Part shown: piece by piece, positions 17,726-26,914 of the stretch
Layout: each line of letters opens with the position of its first letter
Numbering within the stretch: the stretch's first letter is position 1
Notes under the pieces: model-generated
Seen by the model: only the letters and a program-made list of their open reading frames with translations
Databases searched by the model: none
Told to the model about the DNA's origin: nothing
Source of the DNA: Terracoccus sp. 273MFTsu3.1
GTDB lineage: Bacteria; Actinomycetota; Actinomycetes; Actinomycetales; Dermatophilaceae
Length of the DNA: 64,000 nucleotides
Direction of reading: 5' to 3'
Assembly (NCBI RefSeq): GCF_000383675.1
Contig: NZ_KB911820.1
Span: 62,001-126,000, forward strand
Translations under genes and position numbers: made by a program

Positions 17726-19921
17726 ATGTCTGACGTCACCGCCACGCCGCACTCCCAGCAGCGGCCGTGGCTCGATGCCACCCTGCCCGTCGAGGAGCGC
17801 ATCGACCTCCTCATGGCCGAGATGACCCTGGCCGAGAAGGTCGGCCAGACCCACCAGGTCGCCAACATCAACCCCGACGACGACGCCGCCGAGATCGCGT
17901 CCGGCCGGATCAGCTCGAGCCTCTACGCCTCCGGCGCGACCGCCGGCAACGAGCGCGACGAGGGCGTCCTCGTCGGCAACATCGACGCCGCCCAGCGGCA
18001 CGCCGTCGAGGGCAGCCGCCTCGGCATCCCGCTCCTCTTCGGCCGCGACGTCATCCACGGGCACCGCACCGTGGCGCCGATCCCGCTCGGCATCGCCGCG
18101 TCCTTCGACCCCGACATCGCCGAGGAGATCGGCGAGATCGCCGCCCGCGAGGCGGCCGTCGACGGGGTCGCGTGGACCTTCACCCCGATGGTCGACATCT
18201 CCGAGGAGCCGCGCTGGGGCCGGGTCGCCGAGTCGCTCGGCGAGACGCCGGTGCTGTCGGGTCGCCTGGCGGCCGGCCTGGTCCGGGGCTTCCAGGGCGA
18301 CGACCCGAGCGACCCCGACCGGCTCGCCGCGTGCGCCAAGCACTTCGCCGGCTACGGCCTCGCCGCCGGTGGCCGCGACTACGACACCGTCAGCGTCGGC
18401 GAGAACACCCTGCGCAACCTCCACCTCCGCCCGTTCCGCTCGGCCGTCGACGCCGGCGTCCTCACCGTCATGGCGGCCTTCAACGACGTCGACGGCATCC
18501 CGATGCACGCGCACGAGCACCTCGTCCGCGAGGTCCTCAAGGGCGAGTGGGGCTTCGACGGCGTCGTCGTCGCCGACTGGAACGGCATCGGCCAGATCGT
18601 CTTCCAGGGCGTCGCCGCCGACAAGCGCGAGGCTGCGGCCCTCGCGATCCGCGCGGGCGTCGACCTCGACATGGTGAGCGGCGCCTACCTCGAGCACCTC
18701 GAGGACCTCGTCGAGTCGGGCGACGTCGACCTCGCGCTCGTCGACGACGCGGTGCGTCGCGTGCTGCGCCTCAAGTTCCGCCTCGGGCTCTTCGAGCGTC
18801 CGTATGCCGCCCGGCCCGGTGCGTCGAACGCGCCGACCCCCTCGACGCGCGCCGTGGCGCTGCGCGCAGCGCGGGCCGCGCACGTCCTGGTCAAGAACGA
18901 CGGCGTCCTGCCGCTCGGCGACGGGGCCGGGAAGGTCCTGCTGTCAGGCCCGTTCGTCGACGACGGCGACGCGCTGCTCGGCACGTGGGTCCTCGACGGC
19001 CGCGGCGAGGAGGTCGTCACGCCCGAGGCGGCCATGCGCGAGCGCCTCGGCGACCGGGTCACCGTGGCCGACGGCCGCTTCCCCGACGTGACCCTGATGC
19101 AGGCGCGGGCCGCCGACACGTCGGTGCTGCTCCTCGGCGAGCACCGGTCCCGCTCCGGCGAGGCCCAGTCCGTCGTCGACATCGGCCTGCCGCCAGGGCA
19201 GCTCGAGCTCGTCCGCGCCGTCGCGGCGTTCGGCAAGCCGCTCGTCGCCGTCGTCTACACCGGCCGACCGCTCGACCTCACCGAGCTGCTCGACCTCGCC
19301 GACGCGGTGCTCGTCGTGTGGCACCCCGGCGTCGAGGCCGGCACCGCCCTGGCCGACGTGCTGCTCGGCGACGCCGAGCCGCACGGCCGGCTGCCGATGA
19401 CCTTCCCGCTCTCGACGGGCCACATCCCGACGAGCACGCACCAGAGGCCGACGGGGCGGCTCATCCGCGCCGACGTCGACCACCAGGAGGGCCGCTACAT
19501 CGACGCCCTCACGTACCCGCGGCTCCCCTTCGGCTTCGGCATGTCCTACACGAGCGTCGACTACGGCGCGCCCACCCTCTCGTCGCCGACGATGACGACC
19601 GACGGGTCCACGACCCTCACCGTCACGGTGACCAACACGGGCGAGCGGCCCTGCCGCGAGGTCGTCCAGCTCTACTTCCGCGACCCCGTCGCCCAGGTGA
19701 CACGTCCCCTCGTCGAGCTCACCGACTGGGCGCTCGTCGACCTCGAGCCCGGCCAGGCACGCGAGGTCACCTTCGACGTGGCAGCCGAGCAGACGGCATA
19801 CGCAGGCCGTGACCTCACGACGCGCGTCGACGAGGGCGAGATCGTCCTGCTCACCGGGCCCGACGCGGCCCGCCTCCAGCCCGTGTCCGTGACCATCACC
19901 TCCCCGAAGGCCGCCTCATGA
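17726..19921 (+). CDS. GH3 beta-glucosidase
   Basis: 731 aa in the full GH3 layout. The TIM barrel has the phosphate/sugar-binding KHFAGYG and the nucleophile in GVVVADWNG (Asp284). An alpha/beta sandwich comes next, then a C-terminal fibronectin III-like domain (LTVTVTNTGERPCREVVQLY). No signal peptide is seen. It is one base downstream of the GH94 stop and overlaps the GH35 start by 4 bases, a tightly coupled operon. In the Listeria locus the GH3 enzyme next to the oligoglucan phosphorylase hydrolyses sophorose; the same job is likely here. Confidence 0.9.
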   Translation: MSDVTATPHSQQRPWLDATLPVEERIDLLMAEMTLAEKVGQTHQVANINPDDDAAEIASGRISSSLYASGATAGNERDEGVLVGNIDAAQRHAVEGSRLGIPLLFGRDVIHGHRTVAPIPLGIAASFDPDIAEEIGEIAAREAAVDGVAWTFTPMVDISEEPRWGRVAESLGETPVLSGRLAAGLVRGFQGDDPSDPDRLAACAKHFAGYGLAAGGRDYDTVSVGENTLRNLHLRPFRSAVDAGVLTVMAAFNDVDGIPMHAHEHLVREVLKGEWGFDGVVVADWNGIGQIVFQGVAADKREAAALAIRAGVDLDMVSGAYLEHLEDLVESGDVDLALVDDAVRRVLRLKFRLGLFERPYAARPGASNAPTPSTRAVALRAARAAHVLVKNDGVLPLGDGAGKVLLSGPFVDDGDALLGTWVLDGRGEEVVTPEAAMRERLGDRVTVADGRFPDVTLMQARAADTSVLLLGEHRSRSGEAQSVVDIGLPPGQLELVRAVAAFGKPLVAVVYTGRPLDLTELLDLADAVLVVWHPGVEAGTALADVLLGDAEPHGRLPMTFPLSTGHIPTSTHQRPTGRLIRADVDHQEGRYIDALTYPRLPFGFGMSYTSVDYGAPTLSSPTMTTDGSTTLTVTVTNTGERPCREVVQLYFRDPVAQVTRPLVELTDWALVDLEPGQAREVTFDVAAEQTAYAGRDLTTRVDEGEIVLLTGPDAARLQPVSVTITSPKAAS

Positions 19922-22248
19922 TCGAGACCGTCCAGCGCCAGATCCGGATCGACGGCGAGCCCGTCGTCGTCATGTCGGGGGAGGTGCACTACTTCCGCGT
20001 CGCTCGCGCCGAGTGGGGCCAGCGCCTCGACCTGCTCGTCGAGGCCGGCTGCGACACCGTCGCCTCCTACATCCCGTGGATCTTCCACGAGCTGCCGGAC
20101 GGGTCGATCGACGTGACCGGCGAGACGAGGCCGGAGCGCGACATCGGCGCCTTCATCGACCTCGCCGCCGAGAAGGGGCTGTGGTTCATCGCCCGGCCGG
20201 GGCCGTTCATCATGGCCGAGCTGAAGAACGAGGGGATCCCGTTCAGCGTCTACCGCGACCACCCGGAGGTCATCCCGGTCGGGTGGGACGGCGAGACCGT
20301 GTCGTCGAGCACCATCGACTACCTCGCTCCCGCCTTCCTGTCCGAGAGCGCGCGGTGGTTCAACGCGATCATGCCGGTGCTCGCGCCGCGGCTGCAGCCG
20401 GCCGGCGGGCCGATCATCGGTGTGCAGCTCGACAACGAGATCGGGATGCTCGCCTGGGTGACGAACTCGCCCGACCTCACGGACGGGCTCGTCGCGTCGT
20501 TCGGCGAGTTCGTGCGGTCGCGTCATGGTGACTCGGGGCCGTATGCCGTCGCGCCGGGTGAGGAGGGCTGGGCGGAGGTCGTGCGCTCGCCGAAGGAGGA
20601 GTGGGCCGGCGCGCTGCGGCTCGACCTGGGGCTCTTCATGCGGCAGCGGTTCGCCGACTACGTCGCGGCGCTGCGCTCGATGTGCGAGGAGCGTGGGGTC
20701 TCGGGGGTGCCCTTCTTCATCAACATCCACGGGACCGAGGGCGGCAACGGCGCGCCCTTCCCCATCGGCATCAGCCAGCTCGTCGACACGTATGCCGGCA
20801 TCCCGGGGATGGTCTCGGGGTCGGACCACTACCTCGGCGAGGCGACGCTCAACACGATGACCGACCTCTACGTCATCAACGCCTACATGGCGGCGGTGCA
20901 CGATGGTGACCAACCACTGACTTCCCTTGAGTTCGAGGCGGGTTCGGGGGACTACGGCGCGGGGGCGGAGATGCAGTACGACCCCTCGACGGCCGACCTC
21001 AAGACGCGTCTGTGCCTCGCCCAGGGCAACCGGCTCATCAACTACTACCTCTTCGCCGGCGGCATCAACCCGCCGCTCGACGAGGCCGTCGGTGACGGCA
21101 ACGACCGGATCTCGTTCACCGGCGAGCGGCACGGGACGGCTGCGCCGGTGGGGCCGGAGGGTCAACGGGGGTATGCCTACTCGGCGACGGCGCAGGCCGT
21201 GCGAGCCATCAAGGCGAACGAGCCGTGGCTTGCCCGGATGGACGAGGACCACGACGACGTGTCGTTGGGGCTCGTGCTCGACGCGTACATGACGGAGTAC
21301 CACCACCCTTCGTCCGATGTCATGACGGAGGTCGTCGAGGACCTGACGTCGCACCGTGGCGCGGGTGAGCGCAAGGCGCTGGCGCGGTCGCTGCTGCTCG
21401 GCGGGTTCCGCTATGGCGCAACCCATCTCGAGCGTCGCGACCCGGCGCCGGGGTCGACGGTGCTCGTCGGGACCGGACGCTACCTGTCGCAGATCGTGCA
21501 GGAGCGGCTCGTCGGGCACGTCACGACGGGCGGCAACGTCGTGCTGCTCGGGCGGCTGCCCGAGCGGGATCTCGACGGGTCTGAGTGCACGGTGCTCGCG
21601 GATGCGCTGGGGCTGACGGCAGGTGAGGTGGTGCGCGACACCGGCCACTACTACCCGTCGCTCGTCGCGCACGGATGGGCGCAGCCGTGGCCCGAGATGC
21701 GGGCCGGGTGGGTGCAGAGTCTCGGGCACGAGCGCGGGGACGTCGTGCTGACGGATGTCTACGGCGCGGTGTGCGGCGTCGACGTGCCGCTCGGCGAGGG
21801 CCGCGCGATCGTGCTTGCCGCCCAGGTGCCGTCGGACTCGGTGCTCTTCGATCGGGCGCTGTCGAGCCTCGGGGTCTCGCCCGGGCTGCGGCTCGAGACG
21901 CAGTGGCCGGGGGTCTTCGCCACGACGACGAGCACCGACGACGGGCAGCGGGCCCTGCACGTCATCAACGCCTCGGGCGCACCGGCCACGGTGACGGTCG
22001 CCCTCGACAGCACCCCGATCGCGGCCGGCGCCACCCTGCACGTGCCGCCGCGGTCGGGGCACATCCTGCCGCTGGGTCTGGACGTCGCGGGGCGGCGCCT
22101 GGACTGGGCGTCGGCGGAGATCGCGGGCGTCGATGCGGACGGCACGTTGCACTTCCGCCCCGGGCTCGACGAAGACGGCGGCACAACAGTCATCGTCGAC
22201 GGCCTCCCCCTCGAACTGACCCCCGTGGAGCACACCCTGCGCCCCTGA
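19918..22248 (+). CDS. GH35 glycosidase or transglycosylase (annotated beta-galactosidase type)
   Basis: 776 aa with the GH35 barrel: GEVHYFRVARAEW at the N-terminus, and GGPIIGVQLDNEIG with the acid/base Glu174. A nucleophile candidate lies in LTSLEFEAGSG (Glu338 or Glu340). Classic GH35 has VQVENEYG, so the LDNEIG variant suggests a subgroup away from lactase-type enzymes. There is no signal peptide. ATGA overlap with the GH3 gene places it in the beta-glucan operon. GH35 members acting on beta-1,2-glucosides are known, so a glucosyl rather than galactosyl substrate is my inference. Confidence 0.82.
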   Translation: MIETVQRQIRIDGEPVVVMSGEVHYFRVARAEWGQRLDLLVEAGCDTVASYIPWIFHELPDGSIDVTGETRPERDIGAFIDLAAEKGLWFIARPGPFIMAELKNEGIPFSVYRDHPEVIPVGWDGETVSSSTIDYLAPAFLSESARWFNAIMPVLAPRLQPAGGPIIGVQLDNEIGMLAWVTNSPDLTDGLVASFGEFVRSRHGDSGPYAVAPGEEGWAEVVRSPKEEWAGALRLDLGLFMRQRFADYVAALRSMCEERGVSGVPFFINIHGTEGGNGAPFPIGISQLVDTYAGIPGMVSGSDHYLGEATLNTMTDLYVINAYMAAVHDGDQPLTSLEFEAGSGDYGAGAEMQYDPSTADLKTRLCLAQGNRLINYYLFAGGINPPLDEAVGDGNDRISFTGERHGTAAPVGPEGQRGYAYSATAQAVRAIKANEPWLARMDEDHDDVSLGLVLDAYMTEYHHPSSDVMTEVVEDLTSHRGAGERKALARSLLLGGFRYGATHLERRDPAPGSTVLVGTGRYLSQIVQERLVGHVTTGGNVVLLGRLPERDLDGSECTVLADALGLTAGEVVRDTGHYYPSLVAHGWAQPWPEMRAGWVQSLGHERGDVVLTDVYGAVCGVDVPLGEGRAIVLAAQVPSDSVLFDRALSSLGVSPGLRLETQWPGVFATTTSTDDGQRALHVINASGAPATVTVALDSTPIAAGATLHVPPRSGHILPLGLDVAGRRLDWASAEIAGVDADGTLHFRPGLDEDGGTTVIVDGLPLELTPVEHTLRP

Positions 22249-22560
22249 CATTCCAAGAGATGCAAGGAACGGCCGGGGCGCGGGCACACCTCGCACCCCC
22301 GGCAGTTTTCGCTCTCCTAGGGTCGAGGATGGGTAGCCCATCCCGCCCACTATGGGCGCCAACCCCGCCCAGGTGACCCACTCGAATTGCGTCCGCTGGC
22401 GCTGCGCTATGCGCCTCATTTCTACCTAGCCGAAATGCCCCGTTGGGCGCCTGCCCGACCGACAGCTCAAGGCGCCACTCGCGAGGAAATCGCATTCTAA
22501 TCGCGGGCACTATGACCACCCCGGAATCTCATGCGACACGAGGCCCTTAATCACGAGCTC
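22249..22560. other. intergenic region at the edge of the low-GC island
   Basis: No convincing gene. It lies between the GH35 stop and the kinase stop on the opposite strand (convergent). GC falls across it. A small GATGGG-tag-CCCATC hairpin is near 22330, too weak to call with confidence. No attachment site or recombinase relic was seen. Confidence 0.5.
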
Positions 22561-25014
22561 CTATCCGCCATGCTGAGTCATGAGTTTGTTAACGTCGCGC
22601 CGCGCCGTGTATGCCGTCTGGTATCCAGCGGGGGAAGTATCTATGAGCTTCTCGATGAATGCCGCCGTGGGCGACGAGACGCTGCTCCTCATAAGGGTGA
22701 CAAGGTCTGATCGATTCTCCCCCATCAGCGAGTCGCCAGCAGCAACCTGCAGCAGGGTGACTCCGAGTTGGAAAATATCTACCCGCGGGGACCACTTTGG
22801 GCCCATAAGCTCCGGAGGAAGGTAGCCAGGGGTTGCACTAACCGTCGCGACAGGCGTGCTTACGCTCACCGAAATATTGAAATCGATAAGAACCGGCCCC
22901 CTGATCGGGGTGATGATGATGTTTTCAGGCTTGACGTCTCGATGGATGTAGCCATAGCGAGCCTCAAGAAGTTCCTGCAAATCTCCCTCAGAACTCTGAC
23001 CAGCCCGCAGTCGCCGGAGCTCGCTTTCCTTCGGATGAATTGCTACAAGTGCATCCAACAGCGAATATGCCCACGAGAGAAGTCTCGGCTCGGACGGTCG
23101 CGTCGCTGCCTCGCAATACGCTCTCAGAGTATCGCCATCCAAATATTCCATGGCGAGGTACACCAAACCCTCCGCTGTGCGTCCGGAGTCGATGAAGCGC
23201 ACTAAGTTCCTATGTTCGAAGGTCTGAAGGACCTCGACCTCGCGCTCAAGGAGGGATAACTGGCCATGCCGAAGAACTTTGATCGCGACGTCGAGCCCTG
23301 GGACTCCCGGGAGACTCTCCTGCATGCGCGCTCGGTATACATCAGCATAACCGCCATGGCTGGACACGAGGGACTGAACCTCGTATCGATTGTCGACCAC
23401 GAGGCCGATCAATGAGGTACCACCAGGGAGCGCGCGGGGCCCGTCGGCGACTTTCGCTCTACGCTGCAGGTATGTCTGGAGTAGCTGCGACTGCAAGCGG
23501 GTGGTCTCCGAGGGCTTGCTGAACAGGCCGTAGCCAATCAAGTGCGCGGTGTCCTCAGGAAACGCCCGCGCCATCTCACGGAATTCACTTACCTTACCCA
23601 TCGCCAGCGTATTGAGGATTTCGAACTCATCCTCATATTGATCCTCGAGAATCGCCACAACTTGTGCGAGAAGCGGCCCTTGCTCAACAAGGAAGTTGTC
23701 GGCGATATCCCGGGCGTCCTCGACGCTTGGTGCTTCTGCACGATGCCTCGGATGGGTGCGGAGATGCATCATCGAGGCATAGGTCCTGAGCAACGCTGGA
23801 TGGCCACCAGTGTCTTCGAACGCCCGATCTATCACCGGATCGGCCCATTTCAGGCCCATCTTTTGGCCGTAGGAGCGGAGCAGGTCACCTGTCTCAGACC
23901 GGTCTAGCGGACCTAGGTATGTGTTCGAAAAATAGCTATAGATCGGATTATCTTCACCGAAGATTGCATGTCTTTCAACGCACTGGGGATTCGTTCCAGA
24001 AATGATGAGTCTTAGGCTCCCGGGCTGCTCTTGGTCGAAACCGCGCAGGAGTTGCCAAAGCCGAATGAAGTCGTGCCTCCACGGTGAAGATTCGCTAGTG
24101 GGAAAGATCCGCTCGATCTCATCCATCAGGATTATGATGGGAGACCCAGTTCGTTCATTCACGGCGCGAAGGTCATGGTCGAAGAGCTCGAACATCATCG
24201 AACGGTCAGGGACGTCACTGAAGGTTTCGTACTTCCCGAAAAGCTTCAGTGTAGGAACTCGACGAACCTTCCGACTATTATCCCATAGCGACTCGCCCAA
24301 GTGCCAAAGCAAGTACTCGGCCGACGGATTGATCGCATTAGCTCGCTGAAGATCGACCTGAGCTATCAAGCCAGCTTCCTTATTGCGCAGCGCTTCCCGC
24401 AAGCGAAGTATGAAAGAGGTCTTGCCAATCTTGCGCAGCCCAAAGAGTGCCACTTGATTCGTTGACAGGGTGACGCTGCGCTCCAATTGGATCAGTAACG
24501 CAGTACGGCCAAAGAAATCATCTGTTCGTGTAACTGCGGACCTGAGATTGTACAGGTCGCGCGAGAAGAGTCGCCCACGAAGAGAATCTTTAAATTCGGC
24601 GGCGCCTCGAGGTCGAAAGGCACGGAGATTGTCGATGGTTAGTGTCACAACCGTGTGAGCAAGATGCTCAGCTGCCTCTCGCAACATCGCTGGCCCGTTC
24701 GGGTCCGACGTGACGACAATAACGAGGTCTTGGGACACCCGAGTGGAGTTTTGGGCCAAAAAGTCAATCGCTGGCTGGAGGTCACGGGCTTGAGTCAGGG
24801 GCCGCATGGAGGCCCACAGGAGGATTTCCCGCTGTGTGCCCACGACCTCCGCGAGGTCAGGCGGGAGTTTCAGGAGCAGACCCCAGCACATGTCGTCGAC
24901 TGTGTAGTGGATGTAGTCCACGTCGAAGCCGGCCGAGTGGAGCACATCGACAACCTGTCGCCGCTCGCTTCTGACGCCAACCCACTTCAATAGGACCCGC
25001 TGATTGATAGGCAA
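22561..25014 (-). CDS. P-loop NTPase (STAND/ORC-like) fused to Ser/Thr protein kinase
   Basis: About 817 aa from a TTG at 25014 (GGGGGAG just upstream); no ATG or GTG fits and the frame is open to a TTG at 25203. Order: an unassigned alpha/beta domain (1-170); an AAA/STAND-type NTPase with P-loop GLRKIGKTS (192-200, Lys198), Walker B IIILMDEIE (Asp298) and sensor LRLIISGTNP; a helical/winged region; then a protein kinase (about 555-800). The kinase has Lys579 in VAIKVL, YIHRDVKPEN (Asp693), DFN instead of DFG (711-713) and GYLPPELMG. Codon use is AT-richer than the neighbours. It is divergent from a two-component/protease set. A signal-activated kinase is likely; defence is a hypothesis. Confidence 0.85.
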   Translation of the reverse strand: MPINQRVLLKWVGVRSERRQVVDVLHSAGFDVDYIHYTVDDMCWGLLLKLPPDLAEVVGTQREILLWASMRPLTQARDLQPAIDFLAQNSTRVSQDLVIVVTSDPNGPAMLREAAEHLAHTVVTLTIDNLRAFRPRGAAEFKDSLRGRLFSRDLYNLRSAVTRTDDFFGRTALLIQLERSVTLSTNQVALFGLRKIGKTSFILRLREALRNKEAGLIAQVDLQRANAINPSAEYLLWHLGESLWDNSRKVRRVPTLKLFGKYETFSDVPDRSMMFELFDHDLRAVNERTGSPIIILMDEIERIFPTSESSPWRHDFIRLWQLLRGFDQEQPGSLRLIISGTNPQCVERHAIFGEDNPIYSYFSNTYLGPLDRSETGDLLRSYGQKMGLKWADPVIDRAFEDTGGHPALLRTYASMMHLRTHPRHRAEAPSVEDARDIADNFLVEQGPLLAQVVAILEDQYEDEFEILNTLAMGKVSEFREMARAFPEDTAHLIGYGLFSKPSETTRLQSQLLQTYLQRRAKVADGPRALPGGTSLIGLVVDNRYEVQSLVSSHGGYADVYRARMQESLPGVPGLDVAIKVLRHGQLSLLEREVEVLQTFEHRNLVRFIDSGRTAEGLVYLAMEYLDGDTLRAYCEAATRPSEPRLLSWAYSLLDALVAIHPKESELRRLRAGQSSEGDLQELLEARYGYIHRDVKPENIIITPIRGPVLIDFNISVSVSTPVATVSATPGYLPPELMGPKWSPRVDIFQLGVTLLQVAAGDSLMGENRSDLVTLMRSSVSSPTAAFIEKLIDTSPAGYQTAYTARRDVNKLMTQHGG

Positions 25015-25740
25015 AGCTCCCCCTGATCGAATGGGCTGCGTCCGGGTAGGCCCCCATGGAGCGGCCCCAAGCGGCGATGCTAGCCTCCCGACGGCGTTTT
25101 CAGTCACGATCTGCTCATGCGTGTCTGTCCGGCCGCCAGAGGGGCGCTGGGCTTGTGGGCCAAACGAGAGCCGCCCTCGCCCAGGACAGCCGCAGTGCGT
25201 CAAATCGCCGCGAAGCGGCAGTGTCCTTCCGCCGCCCGAGACCCAACGCCTCGACCGGAGGTGGTTCGCTTCCTATACTTCTCGGCACGCCTTAGCGACA
25301 ACCGGGCTGCATAGTGCAAGGAATAGGGGAGCGCTCAACCGGCGCTGTCCTCGCGCCTCCGCTCATGAAGTGCGCTGGAGGGCGTGCACGAGCCCGTGCA
25401 TGCCCATGGAAGCCGTGAGCGAAGGTTCCGACGAAGGCGTGTGGAATTGCGGGGAGCCGCGCCGCCGAGCGTGGCAACCACGGCCAGCTCGTCTCCCGTG
25501 CCAACTTGGTTCAAGAAGCCATCCCCGGGGAAGGACAGAAGTATGTCTGAATTGGTACATTCGTCCGTCTTTAGCCGATATTCGCACACAGGATGACCCG
25601 AACCTTGCACGCGCTTGGGCACTCTCCAGTTCTTCACGTGCCAGGCACCTTTGGCCACGGGCTCCGTCCGTCGCCATCCCCAAATGCTCAAAACTGTTCT
25701 AGTCTGCCGCTAGGTACTTGCCTCATGCAGGGGAGCGGGC
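25015..25740. other. long divergent intergenic region of the kinase/protease island
   Basis: 726 bases with no credible gene on either strand. It must carry the promoters of the NTPase-kinase gene (minus) and the histidine kinase operon (plus). Only the minus-strand promoter candidate at 25272-25301 was found. The length is unusual for this genome and could hide a small RNA, but I see no clear hairpin-terminator pair. Confidence 0.4.
25272..25301 (-). promoter_or_regulatory. candidate promoter of the NTPase-kinase gene
   Basis: On the minus strand TTGTCG (25301-25296) and TATAGG (25277-25272) are 18 bases apart. This would leave a leader of about 250 bases before the TTG start. Confidence 0.35.
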
Positions 25741-26913
25741 ATGGAAGATCAAACCGGGCAGCCGCTAGAGGCGCCTACCGATGACACGGCCGCGCTTCCC
25801 CTCACCAGTCTCAACGAGGCCAGCGAGCTCCTGTTTGAGGCGCGGGCAACTCTGGGCGTCCACGACGTGGTCCTTTGGGTGCGGAACGGCGGAGCCCTAA
25901 TCACCGAAGCCACGACAGTCACCAGCGGTAATGGCGACCTGGTCGACATACCGGTTGGCATGGGGATAGCGGGTCGCGCCTTGGCAGAGAGCCGAGTAAT
26001 AGCCATTCGAGACTTCACCGACGCCGAGGACCTCCGCCAGCGTGGCTTGCGCATGCAACAGCCACATGTCGTCGAGCGACAAGGTTGGCGCAGCGCGATT
26101 TACGTCCCCCTTCCATTCCCTGCTGATGATGCTGTTATCGCCGCCTACTCTAGGACCGCCGACGAATTTTCGTCAGAGACCATAAGCTCGGAACTTTGCG
26201 TCTGGGGCGAACGGTCCCTACTCAGAGCACGGTATGAAGACTTGGCCGCCCGTCCCCTGAAGATGGCAGCGATATATGACAATTTCGCGGTGCACGTCCA
26301 TGACATTCGACAACACGCCGACTCCGCCCTCATGAACATCGAACTTCTTGCCGAGGGGTCCAGTCGGGCCAGCCTCAAACGCGCTACCGAGCATCTTCAT
26401 ACCCTTCGGAACCTTTGCGAACGAGATTTGCGAAGCGTGTCCGCGATTAAGATCCGCAAACGGCTGTGCAACATTAGAGCCTTGGCGCTGTCTGTTAAGA
26501 ATGATTTCGATGGTCTTTCCCGACTGCGCCAGATACAAATCGAGGTGGACTGTGACGATCGAGCGTCCTGCTTGATGGACCCCTCTCTACTTCATCGCTG
26601 CCTATCCAACTTGGTCGCGAATTCAGTCCGGCACCTCTCAGACGTATCTCGGCGGCCCAAGATTATTCGAATCGCCGTCTCTGAAACGGCCAGCCAAACC
26701 TTCATCGACGTCGGCGACAACGGTCCCGGCATTCAACCTGAAAGAATCGCACGAATCTTCGAGCCGGGCGTTTCATTCAGTCCCAACGGATTCGGGCTGG
26801 GACTCAGTATGGTGGATGCCGCGGTCAGCACCTCTGGCGGATCCGTCAGAGTGCTGAAGAACGACTTCGGGCGTGGCTGCACCTTTCGAATGGCATTGCC
26901 GAGGAGGCGATGA
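25741..26913 (+). CDS. GAF-domain sensor histidine kinase
   Basis: 390 aa, soluble. An N-terminal GAF domain (about 20-160, with GMGIAGRALAESRVIAIRDF) would sense a small molecule or protein. The dimerisation helix carries VHDIRQH with the candidate phospho-acceptor His187. The ATPase domain is intact: N box LSNLVANSVRHL, G1 DVGDNGPGI, G2 GFGLGLSMVD. ATG 25741 has an AGGGGAG site. It is followed, one base after its stop, by the receiver-like/protease gene. No membrane helix is present, so the signal is intracellular. Confidence 0.88.
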   Translation: MEDQTGQPLEAPTDDTAALPLTSLNEASELLFEARATLGVHDVVLWVRNGGALITEATTVTSGNGDLVDIPVGMGIAGRALAESRVIAIRDFTDAEDLRQRGLRMQQPHVVERQGWRSAIYVPLPFPADDAVIAAYSRTADEFSSETISSELCVWGERSLLRARYEDLAARPLKMAAIYDNFAVHVHDIRQHADSALMNIELLAEGSSRASLKRATEHLHTLRNLCERDLRSVSAIKIRKRLCNIRALALSVKNDFDGLSRLRQIQIEVDCDDRASCLMDPSLLHRCLSNLVANSVRHLSDVSRRPKIIRIAVSETASQTFIDVGDNGPGIQPERIARIFEPGVSFSPNGFGLGLSMVDAAVSTSGGSVRVLKNDFGRGCTFRMALPRRR

Positions 26914-26914
26914 A

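Noticed and set aside
19672-22419. Minus-strand open frame of 915 codons over the GH35 gene
   Set aside because: Antisense shadow of a gene with clear family motifs; the product is Arg/His-rich and unlike any protein.
25335-25702. Small genes in the divergent gap of the signalling island
   Set aside because: Overlapping frames on both strands give Arg-rich or mixed products without ribosome sites, and no one frame looks protein-like.
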